From the NCBI GenBank assembly GCA_905206805.1, contig CAJLIR010000008.1:7940-71939 (forward strand): a stretch of DNA of 64,000 bases, given 5' to 3'. Origin of the DNA: an uncultured Caryophanales bacterium (GTDB lineage Bacteria > Bacillota_I > Bacilli_A > RF39 > UBA660). Made by a program: the position numbers and the translations under genes. Shown piece by piece: positions 32,695-42,352 of this stretch (within the stretch, counting starts at the first letter, position 1; every line of letters starts with the position of its first letter). The notes under the pieces are model-generated. The model searched no databases. It was not told the DNA's origin and was given only the letters and a program-made list of their open reading frames with translations.

Positions 32695-35600
32695 AATTTG
32701 AAAAATTAAAATCAGGAAATGTATCTGATGTTGAAAGACAAATTCGTGAAGAATGGGGTGGTTGTGAAACCATTTTAAAGAAAACAATTGATAATAGATC
32801 TGATAAGAATATGTTTGTATTTTACGATGGACCAATTTATGCGAATGCAAAACCTGGATTGCATCATGTTTTTGCAAAAACTATTAAAGACGCAGTTTGT
32901 AAATATAAAACAATGCAAGGATATAAAGTTTTAAGAAAAATTGGTCTTGATACTCATGGATTACCAATTGAAGTCAATGTTGAAAAAAAGTTGGGATTTA
33001 AAAATAAATCTGATATTGAAAAATTTGGAATTGAAAATTTTTGTAAGGAATGTAATAAAGAAACTGATTCTAATATAGATGAGGTAAAAAAAGTTACAGA
33101 AATGATGGGACAATTTATTGATATTACTAATCCATATATAACATGTACTAATGATTATATTGAATCAGAATGGTGGTTAATTAAAAATATATTTGATAAA
33201 GGTTTAATTTATCATGGTAATAAAGTTTTACCATATTGTCCAAGATGTGGAACTGAATTATCACAAAATGAAGTATCTCAAGGATATCAACAAGATTCAG
33301 TTAATACTGTAATTGTGCCATTAAAATTAGTTGATGAAGATGCATATTTATTAGTTTGGACAACAACACCATGGACTCTTATAGATAATGTTGCGACTTG
33401 TGTAAATCCGGATTATGACTATATTAAAGCATCATCTAAAGGAAATAATTTTATAGTATGTAAAAACTTAGCTGATAAGGTTTTAGGTGAAGATTATTTA
33501 GTTTTAGAAACATATAAAGGTAAAGACTTAGTTGGAAAAAGATATGAACAATTAATGCCTTTTGCTAAAGTTGAAGGTAAAGCATTTTGTGTTTTAGCTG
33601 ACAGTTATGTTACTGCTTTAGATGGTACTGGTATAGTTCATATTGCGCCTTCTTATGGAGAAGATGATTCAAGAGTTGCTAAAATAAATGGTGTAAGTTC
33701 TTCAAAAAGTGTAAATAAAGATGGTCTTTATACAGTTGGTCCTTGGAAAGATAGAATTGTAACTGATCCAGAACTTGAACTTGATATTATTAAATATTTG
33801 AAAGAAAATGATAAGTTATTTAAAAAACAAAAAATAACTCATGATTATCCACATTGTTGGAGATGTAAAAAGCCACTTATTTATTATGCTAAACCAGCTT
33901 GGTATATTGAAACAACAAAATTTAAAGAAAAGATAATTGAGTGCAATAAAAGTGTTAATTGGTATCCTTCTTATGTAGGTGAAAAAAGATTTAATAATTG
34001 GCTAGAAGGAATGGTTGACTGGGGAATTTCAAGAAATAGATATTGGGGTTGTCCTATGCCTATTTGGACTTGTGAATGTGGTCATATTGAATGTATTGGG
34101 TCGCTTGATGAATTGCAGGAAAAAGTTGTAGGAGACGTTGATGTTAGAAAAATTGAACTTCATAGACCTTATGTAGATAATATTCATATTGAATGCTCTA
34201 AGTGCCACAAATCGATGAATAGGGTAACTGATGTTATGGATGTCTGGTTTGATAGTGGAGCTATGCCATATGCTCAATTTCATTATCCATTTGAAAATAA
34301 AGAACTTTTTGAAAGTCAATTTCCAGGTGATTTTATAGCTGAAGGTGTAGATCAAACAAGAGGCTGGTTTAATTCTCTTTTATGCATTTCTACATTAGTT
34401 TCAGGTGTTTCAAGTTATAAAAATGTTGTGGTAAATGATATGATGCTTGACGCTAACGGAAAGAAAATGTCTAAATCGGTTGGAAATATTATAAATCCAG
34501 TTGATATTATGACTGAGTATGGGGCAGATCCAGTTAGATATTATATGTTATACGCATCACCTGTTTGGACACCACTTAGATTTGATATGGTCGGTTTAAA
34601 AGAAATCTATTCAAAATTTTATGCAACACTTAAAAATGCTTATTCATTTTTTGAAATGTATGCTAATGCTGATAATATCGATCCAAGAGAATATGATATT
34701 GAGGTTAAAAACAGAGAGTTAATAGATAAATGGTTACTTTCTAAATTAAATAAACTTGTACGTGATGTAACTAATGCATATGAAGCTTATGACTTAAATA
34801 AAGTTGTAAAATTAATTGTACCATTTTTAAATGATGATTTATCAAATTGGTATATTAGATCAAATAGAAGAAGATTCTGGGATTCTGAGTTATCTTTAAG
34901 CAAAAAAGCAGTATATCAAACAACATATGAAGTATTAGTTACACTATCTAAATTAGTAGCTCCTATTACTCCTTATATATCAGAAGAAATATATACTAAA
35001 TTGACATCTTTAGAAAGCGTTCATTTAGCTGATTTCCCTAAATGCAATGAAAAACTAATAAATGAAGAAGTAGAAGAAAAAATGGATTTAGTTCGTGATA
35101 TATGTAGTTTAGGTCGTGACGCTAGAGAAACTGTTAATATTAAGGTTCGTCAACCAATTAAAGAAGTTATTTTATCTTCGTCAGTTAAAGATATTATTGG
35201 TAATTTAGATTTAATTGTTAAAGAAGAATTAAATGTTAAAAATATTGTTTATAAAACTGATATGACAGAATATTTGAGTTATTCATTAAAACCTAACTTT
35301 AAAGTACTTGGTAAGGAATTAGGACCTAAAATAAAATTATTACAAGAAGAATTGAAAAAATTATCTAGTAATGATGCTTACAGAGTAACTTATGATTCTG
35401 TAATAATTAAATTAGATGGTGAAGATTTTACTCTAAATAGTGATAATACAATTGTATCAATTGATGTTTTAGATGGATATGTTGCTAGTAATGACTCAAA
35501 AACGTGTGTTGTTTTAAATACAGAATTAACTGAAGATTTAATTTTGGAAGGTCTTGCTCGTGAAGTAGTAAGAAAGGTACAAAGTTTAAGAAAAGATTTG

Positions 35601-35789
35601 GATTTAAACATTGTTGATAAAATTAATGTTTATTATAATGGACCAGAACAGTTAGATAAATCAATTAATAATTACATGGATTATATAAAAAATGAAACTT
35701 TGGCTATTTCAATTTCAAAAGATTCTACTTTAGAATTGGATTCAGAATTAAATGATATAAAAGCATCTTTATCAATATCAAAGATATAG
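32691..35789 (+). CDS. ileS: Isoleucyl-tRNA synthetase (type 2-like)
   Basis: A 1032-residue class I synthetase. The HIGH-equivalent is GLHH in AKPGLHHVFAKTIKD, and KMSKS is in GKKMSKSVGN. The catalytic segment reads GLDTHGLPIEV; a Thr before HGLP is the mark of the eukaryote-like type 2 IleRS, whereas type 1 has GWDCHGLP. Cys clusters (CPRCG, CWRCKK, CECG, CSKC) fill the editing and insertion regions, and an anticodon-binding domain follows. Some type 2 enzymes resist mupirocin; that is family knowledge, not shown here. ATGA overlap with the antiporter gene indicates coupling. Confidence 0.95.
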   Translation: MKFEKLKSGNVSDVERQIREEWGGCETILKKTIDNRSDKNMFVFYDGPIYANAKPGLHHVFAKTIKDAVCKYKTMQGYKVLRKIGLDTHGLPIEVNVEKKLGFKNKSDIEKFGIENFCKECNKETDSNIDEVKKVTEMMGQFIDITNPYITCTNDYIESEWWLIKNIFDKGLIYHGNKVLPYCPRCGTELSQNEVSQGYQQDSVNTVIVPLKLVDEDAYLLVWTTTPWTLIDNVATCVNPDYDYIKASSKGNNFIVCKNLADKVLGEDYLVLETYKGKDLVGKRYEQLMPFAKVEGKAFCVLADSYVTALDGTGIVHIAPSYGEDDSRVAKINGVSSSKSVNKDGLYTVGPWKDRIVTDPELELDIIKYLKENDKLFKKQKITHDYPHCWRCKKPLIYYAKPAWYIETTKFKEKIIECNKSVNWYPSYVGEKRFNNWLEGMVDWGISRNRYWGCPMPIWTCECGHIECIGSLDELQEKVVGDVDVRKIELHRPYVDNIHIECSKCHKSMNRVTDVMDVWFDSGAMPYAQFHYPFENKELFESQFPGDFIAEGVDQTRGWFNSLLCISTLVSGVSSYKNVVVNDMMLDANGKKMSKSVGNIINPVDIMTEYGADPVRYYMLYASPVWTPLRFDMVGLKEIYSKFYATLKNAYSFFEMYANADNIDPREYDIEVKNRELIDKWLLSKLNKLVRDVTNAYEAYDLNKVVKLIVPFLNDDLSNWYIRSNRRRFWDSELSLSKKAVYQTTYEVLVTLSKLVAPITPYISEEIYTKLTSLESVHLADFPKCNEKLINEEVEEKMDLVRDICSLGRDARETVNIKVRQPIKEVILSSSVKDIIGNLDLIVKEELNVKNIVYKTDMTEYLSYSLKPNFKVLGKELGPKIKLLQEELKKLSSNDAYRVTYDSVIIKLDGEDFTLNSDNTIVSIDVLDGYVASNDSKTCVVLNTELTEDLILEGLAREVVRKVQSLRKDLDLNIVDKINVYYNGPEQLDKSINNYMDYIKNETLAISISKDSTLELDSELNDIKASLSISKI

Positions 35790-35794
35790 TTAGA

Positions 35795-35826
35795 AAAATG
35801 AAATCTTATGGTTTCATTTTTTTTGT
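35795..35826 (+). terminator. Terminator after ileS
   Basis: Stem AAAATGAAA / TTTCATTTT followed by T8, just after the ileS stop. Confidence 0.82.
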
Positions 35827-35853
35827 TATAAAAAATGAAAATCAGTTGACTAG

Positions 35854-35867
35854 CGAACAAATGTATG
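35854..35867 (+). promoter_or_regulatory. SOS box within the ruvA promoter
   Basis: CGAACAAATGTATG lies between TTGACT (35846) and TAAAAT (35869), 17-bp spacer, at the same offset as in the recX promoter. A second promoter-like pair (TTGATT/TAAAAT, 17 bp) is closer to ruvA and is not covered by a box. Confidence 0.75.
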
Positions 35868-35952
35868 TTAAAATTTATTAGAATATAATAATGATATAAT
35901 GTTCAACATTGATTTAAAATGTTTAATTTGATAAAATGATAAAGGTGGTATT

Positions 35953-36504
35953 ATGTATTCTTATATAAAAGGAATTGTTACTGATATAGAAAGTAATTAT
36001 ATTGTTGTTGATAATAACGGTATTGGATATTTAATTTATACAGCTAATCCATATTCTTTTAGTTTAAATGAAAATGTAACTATTTATTTATATCAGTATG
36101 TAAGAGAAGATGAAATAAGTCTTTATGGCTTTAAGACAAAGGAAGAAAAAAGTATGTTTTTAAGTCTTATTGAGGTAAAAGGATTGGGGTGTAAAATGGC
36201 ACTACCAATGCTTGCAAATGGTGGTGTTGATAGTATTATTTCTGCAATTGAAAGTGAAAATATTAATTATTTAAAAAAATTTCCTAAAATAGGTGATAAA
36301 GTTGCAAGACAAATTATACTTGATTTAAAAGGTAAATTAGTAACAAACCAAAATAATGATACGACAAATAATGATGAATTGGTTGAAGCTTTAAAAGCTT
36401 TAGGTTATAAACCTGCGGATATAAAAAAGGTCTTAACAGGCGTATCTAATTGTGGTACAATAGAAACCCAAATCAAAGAAGCTTTAAAATTATTAATGAG
36501 GTAA
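35953..36504 (+). CDS. ruvA: Holliday junction DNA helicase subunit RuvA
   Basis: Tetramer that binds four-way junctions and loads RuvB. The 183-residue protein has the OB domain (MYSYIKGIVTDIESNYIVVD), two helix-hairpin-helix motifs (LIEVKGLGCKMALPML, LKKFPKIGDKVARQIILDL), and a C-terminal RuvB-contact domain (LVEALKALGYKPADIKKVL). It heads an operon with an SOS box in its promoter. A truncated, frameshifted copy of its first ~74 codons lies at 5203. Confidence 0.96.
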   Translation: MYSYIKGIVTDIESNYIVVDNNGIGYLIYTANPYSFSLNENVTIYLYQYVREDEISLYGFKTKEEKSMFLSLIEVKGLGCKMALPMLANGGVDSIISAIESENINYLKKFPKIGDKVARQIILDLKGKLVTNQNNDTTNNDELVEALKALGYKPADIKKVLTGVSNCGTIETQIKEALKLLMR

Positions 36505-36508
36505 TACT

Positions 36509-36916
36509 ATGAAAGTAAATAAAACAGTAAAAAAATTAAGTTTATATATGAGTGATATATATAGCAAAAAAATAACTATTTTTCCACAAAAGGAAAACTT
36601 TGTATTGAAAAAAAGAAATAATATAATTATACAAACTGACGCAATATGTCAAAAAAGGGATAAACAAAAAATAGTTTTTATAAATTATAATTTTGTTTTA
36701 GTTAGAGAGTTTAGTGAACATATAAATGTTTCAAATGAATTATATTATAATATTGATTCATTAAAAAATAAGGGGTTAGATGTTCAAGATTTATTTCCTA
36801 TTTATCCCAATAGTATGGTCTTAAATTATTATTTGAATTATTGTGATGTTTCGGAAAAAACCAAGGAAAAATGTTTAAATTATTTAAAAAATGTTAATAA
36901 ACAATTTTATAAGTAA
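36509..36916 (+). CDS. Unknown protein in the ruv operon
   Basis: A 135-residue soluble protein without a recognised family or catalytic motif. The first half is basic and strand-rich with many isoleucines; the second half is helical (YNIDSLKNKGLDVQDLFP, then a short Lys-rich end). It starts 5 bp after the ruvA stop with GAGG just upstream and ends 10 bp before the next gene, so it is translated within the SOS-type ruv operon. A role in repair is only inferred from position. Confidence 0.75.
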   Translation: MKVNKTVKKLSLYMSDIYSKKITIFPQKENFVLKKRNNIIIQTDAICQKRDKQKIVFINYNFVLVREFSEHINVSNELYYNIDSLKNKGLDVQDLFPIYPNSMVLNYYLNYCDVSEKTKEKCLNYLKNVNKQFYK

Positions 36917-36925
36917 GGAGTAATA

Positions 36926-37495
36926 ATGAAAATAGGTATAGATATAGATGACACAATTTGTGATACTTGGAAATCATTAATTCCTTATTTAAGTAAAGCT
37001 TTTAATGTTGATAAAAAAATATTAAAAGAAAGTAATAAACCATATGATGATATGTGGAAGTATAATTATGATGAGTATTGCAAATTTGCAAAAACTTATT
37101 ATAAAGTTTTAGCCCCTAAATATAAACTTAAGAAAAATGCTAGAAAAATAATCAATAAGTTAAAGAGTGAAGGTAATGAAATTATTTTTATAACAGCTAG
37201 AAGTGATAATGGATTTGAAGATCCCTATAAAATTAGTTATGATTATTTATCAAAACATAAAATAAAATTTGATAAGTTAATTGTTTGTGCTAAAGACAAG
37301 GGAAAAGTTTGTAAAGAAGAAAATATAGATATTTTTATTGATGATTCTGTTCATAATTGTCAATCTATATCCAGTTATTCTATAGATGTTTTAATGTTTG
37401 ATGAAAAGTGGAATAGAGATTGTAATGATTATAAAAGAGTATATAATTGGCTAGATGTCTATAAGGCAATAAAAGGGGTGAAGAATGATGGATGA
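36926..37495 (+). CDS. HAD-superfamily 5'(3')-deoxyribonucleotidase-like protein
   Basis: A 189-residue HAD phosphatase. Motif I is GIDIDDTICDTW (catalytic DxDDT at about 5-9), motif II is IIFITARSD (Thr then Arg), and motif IV is DIFIDDSVHNC. The pattern fits the NT5C-type nucleotidase family that removes phosphate from (deoxy)nucleoside monophosphates. It lies between ruvA and ruvB and overlaps ruvB by 11 bp. Nucleotide-pool control during DNA damage is a reasonable but untested inference. Confidence 0.82.
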   Translation: MKIGIDIDDTICDTWKSLIPYLSKAFNVDKKILKESNKPYDDMWKYNYDEYCKFAKTYYKVLAPKYKLKKNARKIINKLKSEGNEIIFITARSDNGFEDPYKISYDYLSKHKIKFDKLIVCAKDKGKVCKEENIDIFIDDSVHNCQSISSYSIDVLMFDEKWNRDCNDYKRVYNWLDVYKAIKGVKNDG

Positions 37496-38486
37496 TAGAT
37501 TAGTTGATAGTAATAAAATGGATGAGGATCAATTTGAATTTAATATAAGACCTAGATTTTTAAAAGAGTATATTGGTCAAAGTGAAGTAAAAGAAAATAT
37601 GGAAATTTATATTAAAGCTGCTAAAATTCGTAATGAAGCTTTAGATCATGTTTTGTTGTATGGCCCTCCAGGGCTAGGAAAAACAACTCTTGCTTATATT
37701 ATTGCAAATGAACTCGGAACAAATATAAAAACAGCCAGTGGACCTGCAATCGAAAAGACCGGTGATTTAGCAGCAATTCTTTCTAATTTAGAGGAAGGTG
37801 ATGTTTTATTTATTGATGAGATACATAGAATACCACGTTTTATTGAAGAAGTTTTGTATTCTGCTATGGAAGATTTTACATTGGAAATAGTAATTGGTGC
37901 AGACTCTTCAAGTAGAAGTATAAAGATAGATCTTCCACCTTTTACTTTAGTTGGTGCTACAACTAGGGCAGGAGATTTAACAAGCCCATTAAGAGATCGT
38001 TTTGGAATTATATCTAAATTACAATATTATACGGTTGATGAGCTTACTGATATTGTAAAAAGAACAAGTAAGGTTTTAAATTGTGAAATTGATTCTAAGG
38101 CAGCGGTAGAACTTGCAACGAGAAGTCGTGGAACTCCCCGTATTGCTAATAGACTTTTTAGAAGAGTTAGAGATTTTGCTATTGTAGTAGGTAATGGGAA
38201 AATTGATTTAAAACTATGTAAAATGGCTTTAGATAAATTAAAGGTTGATAGTCTAGGTCTGGATGATACAGATTATAACTTGCTTAAAGCAATTATTGAA
38301 AGATTTAATGGCGGTCCGGTTGGAATTGAAGCGATTGCTTCTAGTATTGGTGAAGAACAAACCACTATTGAAGACGTTTATGAACCATATTTATTGCAAA
38401 TTGGATTACTAAAAAGGACTACTAGAGGTCGTGTTGCAACAGAAAAAGCTTATAAACATTTAAATATTCCATATAAAGAAAAATAA
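37485..38486 (+). CDS. ruvB: Holliday junction branch-migration motor RuvB
   Basis: A 333-residue AAA+ ATPase that drives branch migration with RuvA. Motifs are Walker A GPPGLGKTTL (about 60), Walker B DVLFIDEIHR, sensor GATTRAGDLTSPLRDRFG, the arginine finger region (RGTPRIANRLFRRVRDF), and a C-terminal winged helix. Two adjacent ATGs (37485 and 37488) follow GGGGTGA. It overlaps the HAD gene and is followed by queA as in Bacillus. Confidence 0.97.
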   Translation: MMDDRLVDSNKMDEDQFEFNIRPRFLKEYIGQSEVKENMEIYIKAAKIRNEALDHVLLYGPPGLGKTTLAYIIANELGTNIKTASGPAIEKTGDLAAILSNLEEGDVLFIDEIHRIPRFIEEVLYSAMEDFTLEIVIGADSSSRSIKIDLPPFTLVGATTRAGDLTSPLRDRFGIISKLQYYTVDELTDIVKRTSKVLNCEIDSKAAVELATRSRGTPRIANRLFRRVRDFAIVVGNGKIDLKLCKMALDKLKVDSLGLDDTDYNLLKAIIERFNGGPVGIEAIASSIGEEQTTIEDVYEPYLLQIGLLKRTTRGRVATEKAYKHLNIPYKEK

Positions 38487-38517
38487 ATTTTTATTAATAT
38501 ATAGAGGGGTAGATAGT

Positions 38518-39543
38518 ATGAAAACAGAAGATTTTGATTTTGAATTACCAGAGGAATTAATTGCGCAAACACCTATTAAAGAGCGTGATCATTCAAGGTT
38601 GCTTGTTTTGAATAGAAAAGATGGTTCAATTGAACATAAAATATTTACTGATATAATTGATTATTTAGAAGAAGGTGATTCCTTAGTATTAAATGATACC
38701 AAAGTTATGCCTGCACGACTTTATGGTGTTAAGGAAGAAACAGATGCTTTAATAGAGGTTCTTTTATTAAAGGATTTAGGGGATAATACTTGGGAGTGTT
38801 TAACAAGACCTGCTAAAAGAATTAAGGAAGGAACAGTAGTTAGTTTTGGAGATGGATTATTAAAGGCTAAGTGTGTTAAATGTGGAGATGAAGGAATACG
38901 AGAATTTAAACTAATATACAACGGAATTTTGTATGAAATATTAGATAAACTTGGGGAAATGCCACTTCCTCCTTATATTCACGAAAAGCTTGAAGATAAG
39001 GATAGATACCAAACTGTCTACGCTAAAAATATAGGTTCTGCGGCTGCACCTACCGCAGGATTACATTTCACGAAGGAATTGCTTCAAAAAATTAAAGATA
39101 AGGGGATAAATATTGTTTATATAACGCTCCATGTTGGACTTGGAACATTTAGACCTGTAAATGTTTTAGATGTAACAAAACATAAAATGCATAGTGAGTA
39201 TTATATGATGAGTAAAGAGGCAGCTAATATTTTAACTAAAACTAAACAAAATGGTAAGAAAATTATTAGTGTTGGAACAACTTCAACACGTACACTTGAG
39301 ACTATAATGAGTTTACATGGAGAATTTAGGGAATGTAGCGGTTGGACTGATATATTTATTTATCCTGGATATCAATTTAAGGCAGTAGATAATTTGATAA
39401 CTAACTTTCATTTACCAAAATCAACATTAGTAATGTTAGTAAGCGCCCTAGCAAGTAAAGAATTAATAATGAAAGCTTATCATGAAGCAATTATTAATAA
39501 ATATAGATTTTTTTCATTTGGAGATTCAATGTTAATCAGATAA
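38518..39543 (+). CDS. queA: S-adenosylmethionine:tRNA ribosyltransferase-isomerase QueA
   Basis: Adds the cyclopentene-ring precursor to 7-deazaguanine in the wobble base of tRNAs during queuosine synthesis. The 341-residue protein has family motifs FELPEELIAQTP, DRY-type region YQTVYAKNIGSAAAPTAGLHF, and YPGYQFK with NFHLPKSTL. AGAGGGGT precedes the start. It sits between ruvB and miaA; tgt, the usual partner, is not adjacent. Confidence 0.96.
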   Translation: MKTEDFDFELPEELIAQTPIKERDHSRLLVLNRKDGSIEHKIFTDIIDYLEEGDSLVLNDTKVMPARLYGVKEETDALIEVLLLKDLGDNTWECLTRPAKRIKEGTVVSFGDGLLKAKCVKCGDEGIREFKLIYNGILYEILDKLGEMPLPPYIHEKLEDKDRYQTVYAKNIGSAAAPTAGLHFTKELLQKIKDKGINIVYITLHVGLGTFRPVNVLDVTKHKMHSEYYMMSKEAANILTKTKQNGKKIISVGTTSTRTLETIMSLHGEFRECSGWTDIFIYPGYQFKAVDNLITNFHLPKSTLVMLVSALASKELIMKAYHEAIINKYRFFSFGDSMLIR

Positions 39544-39544
39544 T

Positions 39545-40429
39545 ATGAATAAAGTAATTGTTATAGTAGGTCCAACTGGTGTTGGAAAGACAAAATTGAG
39601 TATTGAACTTGCAAAAAGATTAAATGGAGAAATTATTAATGCAGATAGTACCCAAATTTATAAGGGACTTGATATTGCGACGGCTAAAGTTACAGAAGAT
39701 GAAAAATGTGGCATACAACATTATTTGATTGATATAAAAAATATGGATGAAGATTATACTGTTTTTGATTATCAGTCTGATTGTAGAAATTCTATCAATT
39801 ATATTTTAAGCAAAAATAAAACACCAATTTTAGTTGGTGGTACGGGTTTATACATAAAAGCCGCTTTATATGATTATGAATTTAAACAAGAGGAAAAAAA
39901 AGAAACTTTTGAAAATTTAAATAATGATGAATTATATAATTATTTACTTACACTTGATCCTAATACTGATATTCATAAAAATAATCGTAAAAGAGTTTTG
40001 AGGTCTATTAATTATTATTTAAATAATAACGTTCCTTTGTCTGAAAAGAAAAAGTCTGATAATTTGTTATTTGATTGTGTATTTATAGGCCTTACAACTG
40101 ATAGAAGTTTATTATATGAAAAAATAAATGATAGGGTTGACAGTATGTTGAAAAATGGATTGTTAAGTGAAGCAAAAAAAATATACGATATGAATGTTAG
40201 GTCTAAGGCAGTTATGACACCAATTGGCTATAAAGAATTATTTGAATATTTTGATTGTAATAAAACATATGATGAATCAGTATCATTAATCAAACAAAGA
40301 AGTCGTAATTATGCAAAAAGGCAATATACATGGTTTAAAAATCAAATGGATATTAGCTGGTTTAATGTTGATTTTGATAATTTTGAAAATACGGTTAATT
40401 CAATTTATAACTTTATAAAAAAACAATAA
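39545..40429 (+). CDS. miaA: tRNA dimethylallyltransferase MiaA
   Basis: Prenylates A37 of tRNAs that read codons starting with U. The 294-residue protein has a P-loop GPTGVGKTKLS at 9-19, the substrate motif NADSTQIYKGLDIATAK, GGTGLYIKA, and the C-terminal RNRAKRQ-type segment (RNYAKRQYTWFK). It starts 1 base after the queA stop, so it is tightly coupled at the end of the ruv-queA operon. Confidence 0.96.
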   Translation: MNKVIVIVGPTGVGKTKLSIELAKRLNGEIINADSTQIYKGLDIATAKVTEDEKCGIQHYLIDIKNMDEDYTVFDYQSDCRNSINYILSKNKTPILVGGTGLYIKAALYDYEFKQEEKKETFENLNNDELYNYLLTLDPNTDIHKNNRKRVLRSINYYLNNNVPLSEKKKSDNLLFDCVFIGLTTDRSLLYEKINDRVDSMLKNGLLSEAKKIYDMNVRSKAVMTPIGYKELFEYFDCNKTYDESVSLIKQRSRNYAKRQYTWFKNQMDISWFNVDFDNFENTVNSIYNFIKKQ

Positions 40430-40460
40430 TAAGTAAATTTATACTATTATTGTTTTTTTA
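40416..40460. terminator. Bidirectional terminator miaA / unknown gene
   Basis: Perfect 10-bp stem AACAATAATA / TATTATTGTT with A-rich left and T7 right flanks; overlaps both convergent stop regions. Confidence 0.8.
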
Positions 40461-40893
40461 TAAATACTTTTTCATTATTAGATACTAATTGATTTGCTTC
40501 AAAATTGTTAATATATTTTTCAATAAAATCATCATTTTTTTCATCATATATTAAAATATTAATATTTTCAAAACTATTAAGCTCTGTTTCTAAAATTGTC
40601 AAGAATGCTTTTTGTTTTGTATTTATTTTGTTAATACTTGGACAGAAAAGTATTATTTCATTTGTAACAGGAATATTACAAATTGTCATATATTCCATTT
40701 TGGTAATATTAAGTGCAGTATCAAAATACCAATCATTTTCTATATTTAAATTTTCGTCAATAATAAATTGATCAAAAGTATCAGAATGTGTGATGTTATT
40801 TTTGTTTGTATATGCAAAAAAATCTTTGTTACTTTTTATATTATTACCAGGAATAATTAAAGTTAATAAATCATTTATATTTTCTATATTCAT
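40447..40893 (-). CDS. Unknown soluble protein
   Basis: A 148-residue acidic protein, no signal peptide or membrane segment, no recognised family. It has alternating strand-helix predictions by eye (for example EIILFCPSINKINTKQKAFL and NINILIYDEKNDDFIEKYI). The start at 40893 is set by TGGAGGT upstream; an ATG 33 bp earlier lacks a ribosome site. It stands alone between miaA and the rnf operon, divergent from rnfC. Confidence 0.7.
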   Translation of the reverse strand: MNIENINDLLTLIIPGNNIKSNKDFFAYTNKNNITHSDTFDQFIIDENLNIENDWYFDTALNITKMEYMTICNIPVTNEIILFCPSINKINTKQKAFLTILETELNSFENINILIYDEKNDDFIEKYINNFEANQLVSNNEKVFIKKQ

Positions 40894-41070
40894 TTTTATA
40901 ACCTCCAGTGAGTGACAATTTAACATTTTACCATGTTTTTTATAAATGTTAAGTAAAATTTTTCAAATGTATTAAAATACGCATGAAACGTTTATAAGAA
41001 AAATAAAAACATTATCTTTTTTTTTCAATAAAAAAACTGTATAATATATATATGATAGAATGGAGCAAGT

Positions 41071-42351
41071 ATGATGATAGGTTCAAGAATTGCTAATAAA
41101 AAGGATATGTCTCTTAAGAATAAAATAATTAATTTTTTAAATCCTGATAATATTTTTATTCCACTTGTTATTGGAACTGAAACTAATATAAGTATATTTG
41201 TAAAAAAAGGTGATTATGTATATAAGGGGAATATATTAGGAAAAAGCCAAGGGTTTTCCTCTCTTCCAATTTTAGCTAGTGTAAGTGGTGTTGTATTGGG
41301 CATTGAAGAAAAATATTATTTAAACGGTAAAAAGGTAAAATGTATAGTTATTAAGAATGATTTTAAAGAACTTTCTCTTGAAAAACAATCAATGACTGAA
41401 AATATTAGTCAAATTAAGAAAGATAATTTTGTTGAAATTTTAAAAAATAATTCTATTGTAGGTATGGGTGGTGCAAATTTTCCTACCTATATAAAATATT
41501 CAACAGATAAAAAAATAAAAACTTTAATAGTAAATGCTGTAGAGTGTGAGCCATATATTACTGCTGATTATGTATTAGCACTTAATCATGTTGAAGAAAT
41601 ATTGGAGTGTATAAATGCTATTTTAAAAATTAATGGAATTGATGAAGCTTATATTGCTATAAAAAAATATAATACTAAATTAATAAATGCATTTAATAAG
41701 TATATTGGAACATATCCTAATATAAAAATTCATGAAACTTTGAATACTTATCCAATGGGATGGGAAAAAAATGTTGTAGAAAGCGTACTTAATAGGACGT
41801 ATGATAAATTACCAATAGAAATTGGAGTGGTTGTAAATAATATATCTACTATATATGCAATTTATGAAAGCATTAAATATAATAAACCATTAACTTCAAG
41901 AATAGTAACATTTACGGGAGAAGGATTCGAAAATGCTAAAAATATCAATGTAAAAATCGGTACATCAGTTAGAGAAATAATAGAAAAAAATTTAAAATAT
42001 AAAAAAAATTTAGAATTATTATTTATAGCTGGTGGACCAATGATGGGTAATAGTATTCCTAGTGACGATATTATAGTTACGCCAAATTTGAATTGTATTT
42101 TAGTTATTCCAAAAAATAAAAAATTAGAGAGTATCAATTGCTTAAGATGTGGATTATGTATGAAATATTGTCCAGCTAAATTAACTCCAGTTTTGATTAA
42201 AGACAATTTAAACAGTTCTGATAAATTAAAAGATTATCAGGTTAATCGTTGTATAGAATGTGGATTATGTTCATTTGTTTGTCCTTCTAAGATCAATGTT
42301 AGAGATTATGTAAGACGCGCTAAAGAAATAATAAGAAAGGAGCAAAAATAA
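41071..42351 (+). CDS. rnfC: Rnf complex subunit RnfC (4Fe-4S, NADH-side)
   Basis: Peripheral subunit of the ferredoxin:NAD+ oxidoreductase that pumps Na+ or H+. The 426-residue protein has an N-terminal barrel-like domain, the flavin/NADH-binding segment (VGMGGANFPTYIKY, NAVECEPYITADY), and two ferredoxin-type clusters, CLRCGLCMKYCP and CIECGLCSFVCP, near residues 356 and 395. A TATAAT box lies about 30 bp upstream. It is first in the operon, with rnfD one base after its stop. Confidence 0.95.
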   Translation: MMIGSRIANKKDMSLKNKIINFLNPDNIFIPLVIGTETNISIFVKKGDYVYKGNILGKSQGFSSLPILASVSGVVLGIEEKYYLNGKKVKCIVIKNDFKELSLEKQSMTENISQIKKDNFVEILKNNSIVGMGGANFPTYIKYSTDKKIKTLIVNAVECEPYITADYVLALNHVEEILECINAILKINGIDEAYIAIKKYNTKLINAFNKYIGTYPNIKIHETLNTYPMGWEKNVVESVLNRTYDKLPIEIGVVVNNISTIYAIYESIKYNKPLTSRIVTFTGEGFENAKNINVKIGTSVREIIEKNLKYKKNLELLFIAGGPMMGNSIPSDDIIVTPNLNCILVIPKNKKLESINCLRCGLCMKYCPAKLTPVLIKDNLNSSDKLKDYQVNRCIECGLCSFVCPSKINVRDYVRRAKEIIRKEQK

Positions 42352-42352
42352 T

